Source: Desulfuromonadaceae bacterium GWB2_53_15
Lineage (GTDB): Bacteria > Desulfobacterota > Desulfuromonadia > Geobacterales > Pseudopelobacteraceae
Direction: 5' to 3'
NCBI GenBank assembly: GCA_001824455.1
Contig: MHXL01000110.1
Span: forward strand, 1-9,596
Length of the DNA stretch: 9,596 nt
Shown: one piece after another, positions 1-5,861 of the stretch
Layout of the letters: the number at the start of each line of letters is the position of its first letter
Position numbering within the stretch: position 1 is the first letter of the stretch
Program-made: the position numbers and the translations under genes
The notes under the pieces: generated by a model
The model's input: the letters and a program-made list of their open reading frames with translations, nothing else
Told to the model about the DNA's origin: nothing
Databases searched by the model: none

Positions 1-30
1 AATTCTCCATGCGAACACCTCAACAAAGAA

Positions 31-47
31 GGCGGCCAAATGCCGCC
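31..47. terminator. Hairpin terminator at the left edge
   Basis: GGCGGC and GCCGCC form a perfect 6-bp stem around the loop CAAAT. It is followed on the plus strand by a loosely T-rich tract (ATAATGTTTTGTTT). On the minus strand TTCTTTGTTG follows, so it could work both ways. It most likely ends a plus-strand gene just left of the window and insulates the yggT promoter. The T-tract is imperfect, so efficiency is uncertain. Confidence 0.6.
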
Positions 48-107
48 CATAATGTTTTGTTTATAGCAGAGCACTCCTGGTAAGGCAAGCGCGCCCATCA
101 TTCTGCT

Positions 108-136
108 TTGACATTACAGGCGCTTTAAGGCATATT
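108..136 (+). promoter_or_regulatory. Sigma70-type promoter for the yggT-divIVA-DUF167 cluster
   Basis: A perfect -35 box TTGACA (108-113) is separated by exactly 17 bp from CATATT (131-136), which matches 4 of 6 positions of TATAAT. A start of transcription near 143 would leave a leader of about 30 nt before the chosen GTG start at 173. The placement after a hairpin terminator and just before the first gene supports the call. It is predicted from sequence only. Confidence 0.6.
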
Positions 137-172
137 CTAACATCTTTTTACTATATCTTGTGGAGCAATTAC

Positions 173-499
173 GTGGTTCTTATGGCAAATGTACTCCTGG
201 CACTGGCCAAGATCGTTGAACTGGCCGATGGTCTATTGACTATCTACAAGTACCTGCTGTTGGCCAGCGTGATCATTTCGTGGGTGAATGCCGACCCTTA
301 TAATCCAATTGTCAGCTTCATCTATCGCGTCACTGAGCCGCTGTTGCGCCGGATCAGGCGCCACATGCCCGATACCGGCATGCTGGATCTCTCCCCCTTG
401 GTGGCCTTTGCCATCATCTACGTGCTTCAGATCGTCGTATTCAATACGGCCTACCAGTACCTGATGACTGCCAGCATGGCACTTAAACTACGAGGTTGA
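173..499 (+). CDS. YggT-family integral membrane protein
   Basis: This is a small inner-membrane protein of the YggT (YlmG) family, about 108 aa, the usual size of the single-unit form. Two hydrophobic segments are visible, roughly residues 5-38 and 71-95. The family signature lies between them: SWVNADPYNPIV (36-47), TEPLLRRIRR (54-63) and LDLSPLVAF (71-79). I chose GTG at 173 because TGGAG (161-165) lies 7 nt upstream. The in-frame TTG at 158 has no ribosome site ahead of it, and ATG at 182 is too far from TGGAG. The gene ends 5 bp before divIVA, so the two are almost certainly co-transcribed. Homologues (YlmG) are linked to cell division clusters in Gram-positives, chloroplasts and cyanobacteria, and some affect osmotic or membrane functions; the exact biochemical role is unknown. 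Family assignment is firm; function is inferred. Confidence 0.92.
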   Translation: MVLMANVLLALAKIVELADGLLTIYKYLLLASVIISWVNADPYNPIVSFIYRVTEPLLRRIRRHMPDTGMLDLSPLVAFAIIYVLQIVVFNTAYQYLMTASMALKLRG

Positions 500-504
500 C
501 CCGA

Positions 505-957
505 ATGAAAATCACTCCGCTTGACATCCAGCAACAGCAGTTCAAAGGCAAGATGCTGGGGGGGCTCGACCCGAATGACGTGGATGCCTTTCTGCAGACC
601 GTTGCCTCGGAGATGGAAAACCTGGTTCGCGAGAACAATGAACTCAAGGAGCAACAATCCCGCCAGAGCCGGGATATGCTCGACATGGCCGAGAAGGAGA
701 AAGACCTCCGTGAAACCATGCTGGCTGCCCAGCGCATCATTGAAGATATGAAAGCAAACGCCCAGAAGGAAGCCTCACTGATCGTCTCCGAAGCCGAACT
801 CAAGGCTGAACGGATCGTAGCCGATTCCGAACGGCAACTGGGTGAACTCAAGGCACGCATCGAAGAAGTCCGGCGTCAGAAAATCCAGTTCGAGATGAGC
901 CTGAAGGCCCTTTTGGACAGCTTTGCCCGCCAACTGTCAGGCGATGAGCAGACCTGA
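505..957 (+). CDS. divIVA: DivIVA-family coiled-coil polarity/division protein
   Basis: A 150-aa cytoplasmic protein with the classic DivIVA N-terminus. It opens MKITPLDIQQQQF, then KGKMLGGLDPNDVDAFLQTV (residues 14-33), the conserved membrane-binding and dimerisation region. From about residue 34 to the end it is almost wholly charged heptad coiled coil rich in E, K, R and Q. The family binds negatively curved membrane at poles and septa and recruits partners. The start is ATG 505, with CGAGG at 491-495 as ribosome site. A TTG at 496 is in frame but has no room for a ribosome site. It is shorter than many Gram-positive homologues, the long C-terminal scaffold being reduced. It sits 5 bp after yggT and overlaps the next gene by 14 nt. 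Its partner in this organism cannot be read from the sequence; cell-pole or septum organisation is the family-based expectation. Confidence 0.93.
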   Translation: MKITPLDIQQQQFKGKMLGGLDPNDVDAFLQTVASEMENLVRENNELKEQQSRQSRDMLDMAEKEKDLRETMLAAQRIIEDMKANAQKEASLIVSEAELKAERIVADSERQLGELKARIEEVRRQKIQFEMSLKALLDSFARQLSGDEQT

Positions 958-1267
958 ACCTTCTCTGTGCACGGTCACAAAGGATGGCATCCTCCTCAAC
1001 CTGCACATTCAGCCGCGAGCATCCAAGAATGAAGTCTGCGGCCCGCAGGACAACGCCCTGAAGATCAGGCTGACCTCGCCGCCGGTGGATGGCGCCGCCA
1101 ACAAGCTTTGCCGCGAGTTTCTGGCCGATCTGTTCGATGTTCCCAAATCAGCGGTAGAAATTGTCTCCGGCGAAACCTCCCGCCACAAGCGGGTGCTGAT
1201 ACGCAGCAATGACACCGAACGGCTCTACGGCATTTTCAGTAAATTTTGCACTCAAAACCAAACCTGA
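944..1267 (+). CDS. DUF167 (YggU-family) small protein
   Basis: A 107-aa protein of the DUF167/YggU family. The signatures are LHIQPRASKNEVCG (20-33), LKIRLTSPPVDGAANKLC (39-56) and VEIVSGETSRHKRVLI (79-94), which cover the whole compact alpha/beta family fold. The family is widespread and structurally known but has no firm biochemical function. I place the start at ATG 944, inside the end of divIVA (14-nt overlap). A TTG at 923 would only add a non-conserved extension. The ribosome site is weak (CAGG at 938-941), so translation is probably coupled to divIVA. It is the last gene of the cluster; a large inverted repeat begins 9 bp after its stop. Confidence 0.9.
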   Translation: MSRPEPSLCTVTKDGILLNLHIQPRASKNEVCGPQDNALKIRLTSPPVDGAANKLCREFLADLFDVPKSAVEIVSGETSRHKRVLIRSNDTERLYGIFSKFCTQNQT

Positions 1268-1275
1268 AAGAACAA

Positions 1276-1426
1276 TCCACCACGGAGGCACAGAGACACG
1301 GAGAAAGATGGAAATATACTCATTTGGCTAGAGCCGTGCCATCTGAATTTCATCGTTAACCTTTGTGTTCGCAATATTTCTGTTTTTCTCAGTTTTTACT
1401 CTGTGCCTCCGTGTCTCCGTGGTGGA
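1276..1426. repeat. Inverted repeat built of CCACGGAG-type octamers
   Basis: The element fills the gap between the DUF167 gene and slyD. The outer arms are a perfect 12-bp inverted repeat (TCCACCACGGAG at 1276-1287, its complement at 1415-1426). Inside, each arm carries two more octamers of pattern NCACRGAG, but in opposite order. Reading inwards, the left arm (1288-1303) is GCACAGAG then ACACGGAG, while the right arm (1399-1414, complement) is ACACGGAG then GCACAGAG. About 95 bp separates the arms. Elements of this kind recur in many environmental bacterial genomes; I infer a dispersed, non-coding mobile or regulatory repeat. In RNA it would form a long imperfect hairpin and may end the upstream transcript. 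Confidence 0.8.
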
Positions 1427-1482
1427 AGTGGACATTTAAGTTAATCACGAACAGTTGAACTACACCACGAAAGGAAACAACA

Positions 1483-1959
1483 ATGGCACAGGCAAAAAAC
1501 GGCGATAAGGTCCGCGTGCATTACACCGGCAGGTTGGATGATGGCAGCATATTCGATTCATCAGAGGGTTTTGTCGATGAGTGCGAAAGCGATGGCTGCG
1601 GCTGCCACAGCCGTCCCACCGAACCGATGGAGTTTGTCATCGGCGACGGCAATCTGATCCCCAAATTCGAGCAGGCAGTCATTGGACTCGAACCGGGCCA
1701 GAGGATCGAGGTAAAGATCGCATCTGAGGACGCATATGGGCCGCGGGCTGACGAAATGGTAGCGGTGATAGAGCGCAGTGAGCTTCCCGAGGGTGTTGTA
1801 CCTGAAGAAGGGCAGCAGATGGAGGTTGTTCTCCAGGACGGCACCCCGTTGCCGGTCCTGATAACTGAAGTGACCGATACCACCGTTACCCTGGATGCTA
1901 ATCACCCGCTGGCGGGCAGGGACCTGTCCTTTGATATCAAATTGATGGAGATACTGTAA
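1483..1959 (+). CDS. slyD: SlyD-type FKBP peptidyl-prolyl isomerase with Cys/His insertion
   Basis: A 158-aa cytoplasmic FKBP-type peptidyl-prolyl cis-trans isomerase and folding helper. It opens with KNGDKVRVHYTGRLDDGSIFDSS (residues 5-27). Further motifs are MEFVIGDGNLIPKFEQAVIG (49-68) and EDAYGPR. A SlyD-type insert-in-flap region follows, then NHPLAGRDLSFDIKLMEIL closing the FKBP fold at the C-terminus. It has no signal peptide and lacks the long His-rich tail of E. coli SlyD. Instead, between the first strand hairpin and MEF, about residues 30-48 form an extra loop with C34, C39, C41 and H42 (CESDGCGCH), a plausible metal site. AAGGAAA at 1471-1477 is a good ribosome site. It stands alone between two inverted-repeat elements and ends at a strong terminator. 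The family call is secure; metal binding is inferred. Confidence 0.93.
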   Translation: MAQAKNGDKVRVHYTGRLDDGSIFDSSEGFVDECESDGCGCHSRPTEPMEFVIGDGNLIPKFEQAVIGLEPGQRIEVKIASEDAYGPRADEMVAVIERSELPEGVVPEEGQQMEVVLQDGTPLPVLITEVTDTTVTLDANHPLAGRDLSFDIKLMEIL

Positions 1960-1968
1960 CTTCATAAT

Positions 1969-2103
1969 TTATCCACGAAGGACACGAAGCAACTCGAAGA
2001 AAAACAAACAAAAAGGGCCGTGGAAATCATCCATGGCCCTTAATTTTTATCCCGTTATTTTAAAGGTTTATTCTTAGTGCCCCTTTGTGTACTTCGTGGA
2101 TAA
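1969..2103. repeat. Second inverted-repeat element (CCACGAAG type) after slyD
   Basis: Two 21-bp arms (1969-1989 and 2083-2103) are inverted copies matching at 19 of 21 positions. The left arm starts TTATCCACGAAG, which is perfect over 12 bp, and continues GACACGAAG; the right arm reads TACACAAAG in the same sense. The words CCACGAAG and ACACGAAG differ by one base from the octamers of the repeat upstream of slyD, so the two elements probably belong to one superfamily. A bidirectional terminator hairpin lies inside. The element fills nearly the whole space between the convergent slyD and zinc-ribbon genes. Confidence 0.75.
2013..2041. terminator. Bidirectional terminator between convergent genes
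   Basis: AAGGGCCGTGG (2013-2023) pairs with CCATGGCCCTT (2031-2041) in an 11-bp stem containing one wobble pair, around a 7-nt loop. On the plus strand it is followed by AATTTTTAT. On the minus strand it is followed by a T-rich stretch complementary to 2001-2012. It therefore suits both slyD (plus, ends 1959) and the zinc-ribbon gene (minus, ends 2119). Confidence 0.85.
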
Positions 2104-2118
2104 CCGCCTTTCCGTTTA

Positions 2119-3648
2119 CTATTTTCCCGCAGCCACCGTGGAACCGGCCGGTTCCACCCCATAATCCTTGGCATCTGCCGGTGGCTTGGAGATCACGATC
2201 ACAAAGGGAATGGCCTTGCCGACATCCACCTCCATGTTGGCCAGGGAATCGCCGAACTGATTAGCCATGGCCGCCTCGATCTTGTCCGCCGGCAGGGTGG
2301 CCAGTTGCTCTTTTGTCAGCGGATTGCCGCAGTAGGCATTTTTGGTTGCCAACACCTGTCCGTTGGCACCATAGACCATCCCTTTGATCTGGATGGCAGC
2401 CCGTGGTTTAGTATACTCGTTGACCGCCTCGCCGGTAATAACCAACAGCTCGCCAATCAACGGATTTTTTATAAAGGAGGCCTCAACGGATCGCACTGTG
2501 ATCCTGCCGCTCTCCGCAACACCCTTCCCCTTGCCCTCCGTGAATATGGAGTACCCAAAGAAGCCGAGCACCGCCACTACAATTATCGAAACCAAAGCGA
2601 TCAGCCCGCCGAAAAGCGGGCTCTGCTTACGGCGTGAACCAATGGAAAGCGGCGGTAATTCATCCAGAAACGCCGTCTGGGGCGCGCCTGTCACCGATCC
2701 TGCACTGAGGGTATCCTCGTCGGCCTGAACCGGTTTCATCTGAGCTTCGGCCAGTGGAGCAAAGAGCAGCTCTTGAGACGGCTTGAGTTCGTCAGGATGC
2801 ACCTGCTGAACAGCAACCGATGACAGTTCGTCTCCAAAATCGATCTCTCCCAGACTGAACGGTTCATCGCCCCGCTCTTCCTGCTCTGCTTTTTTCATAT
2901 CTCCAGTGACGGCGTCAACCCCCATGGAATCGGCAAATTCGTCCATCTGAAAATCGAAGGTGATCGTTTCGGTCGGTTCCTCGGTCGCAGGCACATCAAC
3001 CGCATCGCCAAACAGGGCCTCGCCACCGAAATTAAAGCTGCTAAAATCCTCCTCAGCAGCAGCTGGTGGTGTCGGCGAATGCACCCCGCTCATGTCGCCC
3101 AAGTCAGGCAGCGGTGCATCTGCTGCCACAGTCTGGTCGGCATCCGCAGGCACATCACCGAAATCAAAGCCCCCAAAGTCCACTTCGCCGGGGCGGGTTT
3201 CTTCCTGGTCAAGCGCAAAGCCGCGATCCCCTTCCAGGGATGAGGTGTTGAATTCATCTTCGGCAGAAGCCGCAAGCTGCTCATCCTTGGCAAATGAAAA
3301 GTTGTCTTCTGCTTTTTCCTGTTGATCAATATTTGGCAAATCAAAGGAGAAAGTATCCGCGCTCACGCCACTGTCAGAAAAATCAATTGAAGGCTCAGGC
3401 GAAAACTCTTGCACAGAACTTTCTTGCTGCGGTGCCGGCTGATCAGAGCTTTCCACTTCATTGCCGGAGGAAACCGACTCGTCAAGCAGGGCGCTAAAAT
3501 CCGGCTGAGGCTCGATTGCCTCCGACTGTTCCTGTTTGACGGTAAACACATGTTTGCACTTGGCGCAGCGGACCTTGACCCCTTTGTCGGTGACTTTGGA
3601 ATCATCAAGCCTGAACTTGGTTTGACACTGTTCACACTGGATAATCAT
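2119..3648 (-). CDS. MJ0042 zinc-ribbon, acidic-repeat, TM, DUF3426 protein
   Basis: A 509-aa, probably single-pass inner-membrane protein. The N-terminal MJ0042-type zinc ribbon has C5-x2-C8 and C28-x2-C31. Residues about 40-330 are a long acidic, Ser/Pro-rich, probably disordered linker. It carries recurring short motifs around Phe: FSFDL near 100, VDFGGFDFGD near 157, FNFGG near 205, FDFQMDEF near 231, EIDFGDEL near 268. After RRK (339-341) comes one hydrophobic helix (about 346-369). The C-terminal DUF3426 domain is roughly residues 382-490, with the conserved AYCGN at 438-442. By the positive-inside rule the zinc ribbon should be cytoplasmic and DUF3426 periplasmic. The start is ATG 3648, with GGGGAG 6 nt upstream. 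An in-frame ATG at 3708 lies at the predicted transcription start and would add 20 non-conserved residues. It has its own promoter. The function is unknown; the layout suggests a signalling or scaffolding protein. Confidence 0.88.
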   Translation of the reverse strand: MIIQCEQCQTKFRLDDSKVTDKGVKVRCAKCKHVFTVKQEQSEAIEPQPDFSALLDESVSSGNEVESSDQPAPQQESSVQEFSPEPSIDFSDSGVSADTFSFDLPNIDQQEKAEDNFSFAKDEQLAASAEDEFNTSSLEGDRGFALDQEETRPGEVDFGGFDFGDVPADADQTVAADAPLPDLGDMSGVHSPTPPAAAEEDFSSFNFGGEALFGDAVDVPATEEPTETITFDFQMDEFADSMGVDAVTGDMKKAEQEERGDEPFSLGEIDFGDELSSVAVQQVHPDELKPSQELLFAPLAEAQMKPVQADEDTLSAGSVTGAPQTAFLDELPPLSIGSRRKQSPLFGGLIALVSIIVVAVLGFFGYSIFTEGKGKGVAESGRITVRSVEASFIKNPLIGELLVITGEAVNEYTKPRAAIQIKGMVYGANGQVLATKNAYCGNPLTKEQLATLPADKIEAAMANQFGDSLANMEVDVGKAIPFVIVISKPPADAKDYGVEPAGSTVAAGK

Positions 3649-3716
3649 CTGTGACTCCCCGGAGAGGATTGAATTCGATGCGTCAGACGACGGAACTGAC
3701 TGAAACAACGGAAATC

Positions 3717-3746
3717 TTTATATCAGAAAAGGTTGAAAGGTGTCAA
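3717..3746 (-). promoter_or_regulatory. Strong sigma70-type promoter for the zinc-ribbon/DUF3426 gene
   Basis: On the minus strand a perfect TTGACA (3746-3741) is followed after 18 bp by TATAAA (3722-3717), 5 of 6 to consensus. Transcription would start near 3709, leaving a leader of about 60 nt to ATG 3648. This is the best promoter in the window and separates this gene from the operon upstream. Confidence 0.72.
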
Positions 3747-3757
3747 TCTTATTACAT

Positions 3758-3783
3758 CGCCGTCAACGCCGTAACGACGCCGT
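3758..3783 (-). promoter_or_regulatory. Three ACGGCG hexamers upstream of the promoter (candidate operator)
   Basis: On the minus strand the hexamer ACGGCG occurs three times (3783-3778, 3772-3767, 3763-3758), with starts 11 and 9 bp apart, close to one helical turn. The cluster ends 11 bp upstream of the -35 box at 3746. Spacing and position fit a binding site for an activator or repressor, but no known regulator is recognised, and short GC-rich repeats can arise by chance. The rest of the 3747-3890 gap shows no gene, RNA or strong hairpin that I can see. Confidence 0.3.
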
Positions 3784-3890
3784 TTTGCAGGGATTTGTAC
3801 CAACTTGTGAGGTGCTGGTGTTGAAGGAAGAGTGTTCTTCATTAAACTCCCTGGTAGAAGGCAACACAGCAGATTTGATCCTGTACTGTT

Positions 3891-4751
3891 TTAATGCCCG
3901 GTTTGCTGACATATCCCGACAATGGGACAGGAAAGACAGATGGAGGCATCTGCGCCATTGCAGCCCTCGGATATACCCAGATGGGCAAGGGAAAAATCAT
4001 ATTTCACCGGATCAGCAGGATCAAACTGGCGCAACGCAACCGTGATCTCCCGCGCCATGCGCCAGTCGGCACTCTTGCGGCGGGTGAAGCCCAGGTAACC
4101 ACTGATACGCTGGATATGGGTATCTACGGGGATTATCAATTTGGATGCGGAGATTCCCGGCCAAAGACCCAGGTCGATATTGTCGGCCGGTCGGACCACC
4201 CAGCGCAAAAACATGCATAACCGCTTGCAGGCACTACCCGAGGCCGGGGCGGGGAACAAAAAGGGGAAATATGAATTGGGGGGAATTTCCTTTGTGCCGA
4301 ATACCGGGCAATAATCTTGCTTCAACACGGCCGCTGAATAACTGTTCAGCGCTCCGGTCACATCCTCGGCCTCGCCCTCCAGGCCACGCAAAAAAAACGC
4401 CTCTATGCTAGCGCTCTGTTCAAGCATCAGCCGAATGGCCCACAACAGGGCGCACAGGTCGCGGCCGTCATTGAAACGGTGCTTGAAACCGGAAAATGTC
4501 CGCAGACCCTGTTTCGGCTCGAACTGTTCCACATAGCGGCGCGGTGATGGGCCTAACTCGGCAAAGATCGATCCCAACGTGCGCAGTATGATGCCAACAG
4601 CGCCATAGGCAAAAGCAGCCGCGATCACCGCGACTACCTCCTGATCAGCAGGGTCAGGGTAGCGGTGACAAAAGGAGAGTGGATCGTTGGCCAGATGCTG
4701 AGGAGAGCGCGACGCGTAGAGAGCATCAAGGGCTGCTTTTATGTCAGACAT
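3891..4751 (-). CDS. TIGR02757/DUF2400 family protein, endonuclease III-like C-terminus
   Basis: A 286-aa soluble protein of the TIGR02757 (DUF2400) family. Visible marks are EVVAVIAAAFAYG (38-50), GSACKRLCMFLRWVVRPAD (172-190), DLGLWPGIS (193-201), IIPVDTHIQRIS (206-217) and DPVKYDFSLAHLGI (247-260). It ends with four cysteines, C264-x7-C272-x2-C275-x5-C281. The order of VDTH, a helical stretch, a conserved ...LAHLGI segment and a Cys loop parallels endonuclease III/MutY, where the VDTH aspartate is catalytic and a C-x6-C-x2-C-x5-C loop holds [4Fe-4S]. I see no clear LPGVGxKTA hairpin with the catalytic lysine, so glycosylase/lyase activity is doubtful. The start is ATG 4751, overlapping the galT stop by 8 nt, which suggests translational coupling. 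An in-frame ATG at 4778 lies deep in galT. The family call is good; a nucleic-acid role is inferred. Confidence 0.85.
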   Translation of the reverse strand: MSDIKAALDALYASRSPQHLANDPLSFCHRYPDPADQEVVAVIAAAFAYGAVGIILRTLGSIFAELGPSPRRYVEQFEPKQGLRTFSGFKHRFNDGRDLCALLWAIRLMLEQSASIEAFFLRGLEGEAEDVTGALNSYSAAVLKQDYCPVFGTKEIPPNSYFPFLFPAPASGSACKRLCMFLRWVVRPADNIDLGLWPGISASKLIIPVDTHIQRISGYLGFTRRKSADWRMAREITVALRQFDPADPVKYDFSLAHLGISEGCNGADASICLSCPIVGICQQTGH

Positions 4752-5769
4752 CCGCTTCACGCAGAAACTGGGCGGCATCCTCCGGTGAGGTGGGGTTGAT
4801 GTAAAAACCGGTGCCCCACTCGAAACCGGCTACCTGGGTCAGGCGGGGGACCAGCTCGATGTGCCAATGAAAGTCCAGTTCCAGTGAATTCCAGTGGGTC
4901 GGCTTTCCGGGACGGCGATGCATGGGTGGAGCGGTGTGCAGGATAAAATTGTAGGGGGCATCGCGCAGCACGGTCTTGACCCTCAGCAGCATATCTTTCA
5001 TGGCCACTGCCAGTTCAGCCAACTGGGCATCGTTCATCAGGGCAAAATCGTGGCTGTGACGCTTGGGGAAGAGTCGCAGTTCAAAAGGGGAACTGGAGGC
5101 ATAAGGGGCCAAGGTGACGAAATTGGAGAATTCCTTCACCACGCGAACGCCTTCGCGCAGCTCAAAATCGATCAGGTCGCAGAAGATGCAGCGTTCCTTG
5201 GCGTTGAAGTAATTACGCGCCACCTTGAGATAGGTGGTGGCCACCGGCGGCAACAACGGCACGGCAATCATCTGGCTGTGCGAATGATGCAGCGTCGCCC
5301 CGGCCCGGGTGCCGTGGTTTTTGAAGAGCACCATGTAGCGAAAGCGCAAATCCTTGCGCAGATCCAGATAGCGGTTGCGGTAAGCGCTCAACACATCGGT
5401 TATCTCGTTGGGGGTCAGATCGGCCAGGGTGCGATCGTGATCGGGAGTCTCGATGATCACCTCGTGGGCGCCAATGCCGTTCATCACGTCGTACATACCA
5501 TAGCCGCGGTTATTAATCTCCCCCTCCACCCGCAGTGCCGGGTACTTGTTGGGGATCACCCGCACCCGCCAGTTGGCGGCGTTGGGCAGGCCACTGGGGC
5601 GGATGGCAAAGATCTCAGGCGGGGTCTTGTCCTCATTGCCATAGCAGAAGGGGCAGGCCAGCATACCGTCACCCTCCGCTTCCACCTGAAAGTCACGCGG
5701 TCGGCGGCCACGTTCCGTGGCAATGATCACCCAGTGCAGTTTTATTGGATCCCAGCGCAGTTCAGACAT
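4744..5769 (-). CDS. galT: GalT-like hexose-1-phosphate nucleotidyltransferase
   Basis: A 341-aa cytoplasmic enzyme of the galactose-1-phosphate uridylyltransferase family (HIT superfamily), full length. Both halves are present. The N-terminal half has CPFC (39-42), AHEVII (101-106) and NHGTRAGATLHHSHSQ (151-166). There the HxHxQ active site reads H162-S-H164-S-Q166, with H164 expected to carry the nucleotidyl intermediate. The C-terminal half has a second CxxC (C194, C197), FELRLFPKRH (229-238) and HWHIELVPR (301-309). The HSHSQ form instead of the HPHGQ form of E. coli GalT is shared, as I recall, with plant ADP-glucose phosphorylase-like members, so the substrate may not be UDP-glucose/galactose-1-phosphate. 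AAAGGAGA lies 5 nt before the ATG, a very strong ribosome site. It follows the GH57 gene after a repeat-filled 90-bp gap and overlaps the next gene. Family certain; substrate open. Confidence 0.9.
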   Translation of the reverse strand: MSELRWDPIKLHWVIIATERGRRPRDFQVEAEGDGMLACPFCYGNEDKTPPEIFAIRPSGLPNAANWRVRVIPNKYPALRVEGEINNRGYGMYDVMNGIGAHEVIIETPDHDRTLADLTPNEITDVLSAYRNRYLDLRKDLRFRYMVLFKNHGTRAGATLHHSHSQMIAVPLLPPVATTYLKVARNYFNAKERCIFCDLIDFELREGVRVVKEFSNFVTLAPYASSSPFELRLFPKRHSHDFALMNDAQLAELAVAMKDMLLRVKTVLRDAPYNFILHTAPPMHRRPGKPTHWNSLELDFHWHIELVPRLTQVAGFEWGTGFYINPTSPEDAAQFLREADV

Positions 5770-5788
5770 GCTATCTCCTTTAGAATCA

Positions 5789-5861
5789 ATCCCCCTCAGT
5801 CCCCCCTTATCAGGGGGGAAGAAAGGCTCCTCCCTTGATAAGGGGAGGCGGGGGAGGGGTT
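5789..5861. repeat. GC-rich nested hairpin repeat between GH57 and galT
   Basis: It consists of two adjacent hairpins that are rough inverted copies of each other. The first is CCCCCCT/AGGGGGG (5801-5818) with a 4-nt loop. The second is CCTCCCTT against AAGGGGAGG (about 5829-5847) with a 3-nt loop and one bulge. Outer C-rich and G-rich tracts (CCCCCTCAGT near 5791; GGCGGGGGAGGGG near 5847-5859) can also pair. It starts right at the GH57 stop and ends about 10 bp from the galT ribosome site. No U-run follows on the coding strand, so it looks like a dispersed intergenic repeat rather than a terminator. It could still weaken read-through or protect the GH57 transcript end. Confidence 0.75.

Noticed and set aside
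158..172. TTG start for the yggT gene
   Set aside because: TGGAG would lie inside the gene; GTG 173 has that ribosome site at proper spacing.
1009..1215. Minus-strand small open frame inside DUF167
   Set aside because: Antisense shadow of a conserved gene with no supporting start signals.
1276..1426. Insertion sequence
   Set aside because: The arms are inverted repeats but the centre is only about 95 bp and codes for nothing; no target-site duplication is evident.
3649..3708. Upstream ATG (3708) as start of the zinc-ribbon gene
   Set aside because: The predicted transcription start is at about 3709, GGGGAG serves ATG 3648, and zinc ribbons of this type begin at the MIIxCxxC position.
3740..4045. 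101-aa plus-strand open frame at the 3' end of the TIGR02757 gene
   Set aside because: Half of it is antisense to the conserved Cys-rich end of that gene; no ribosome site or family resemblance.
4894..5838. 314-aa open frame on the plus strand
   Set aside because: Antisense to galT, with a His/Gly/Gln-rich biased composition and no recognisable motif or ribosome site.
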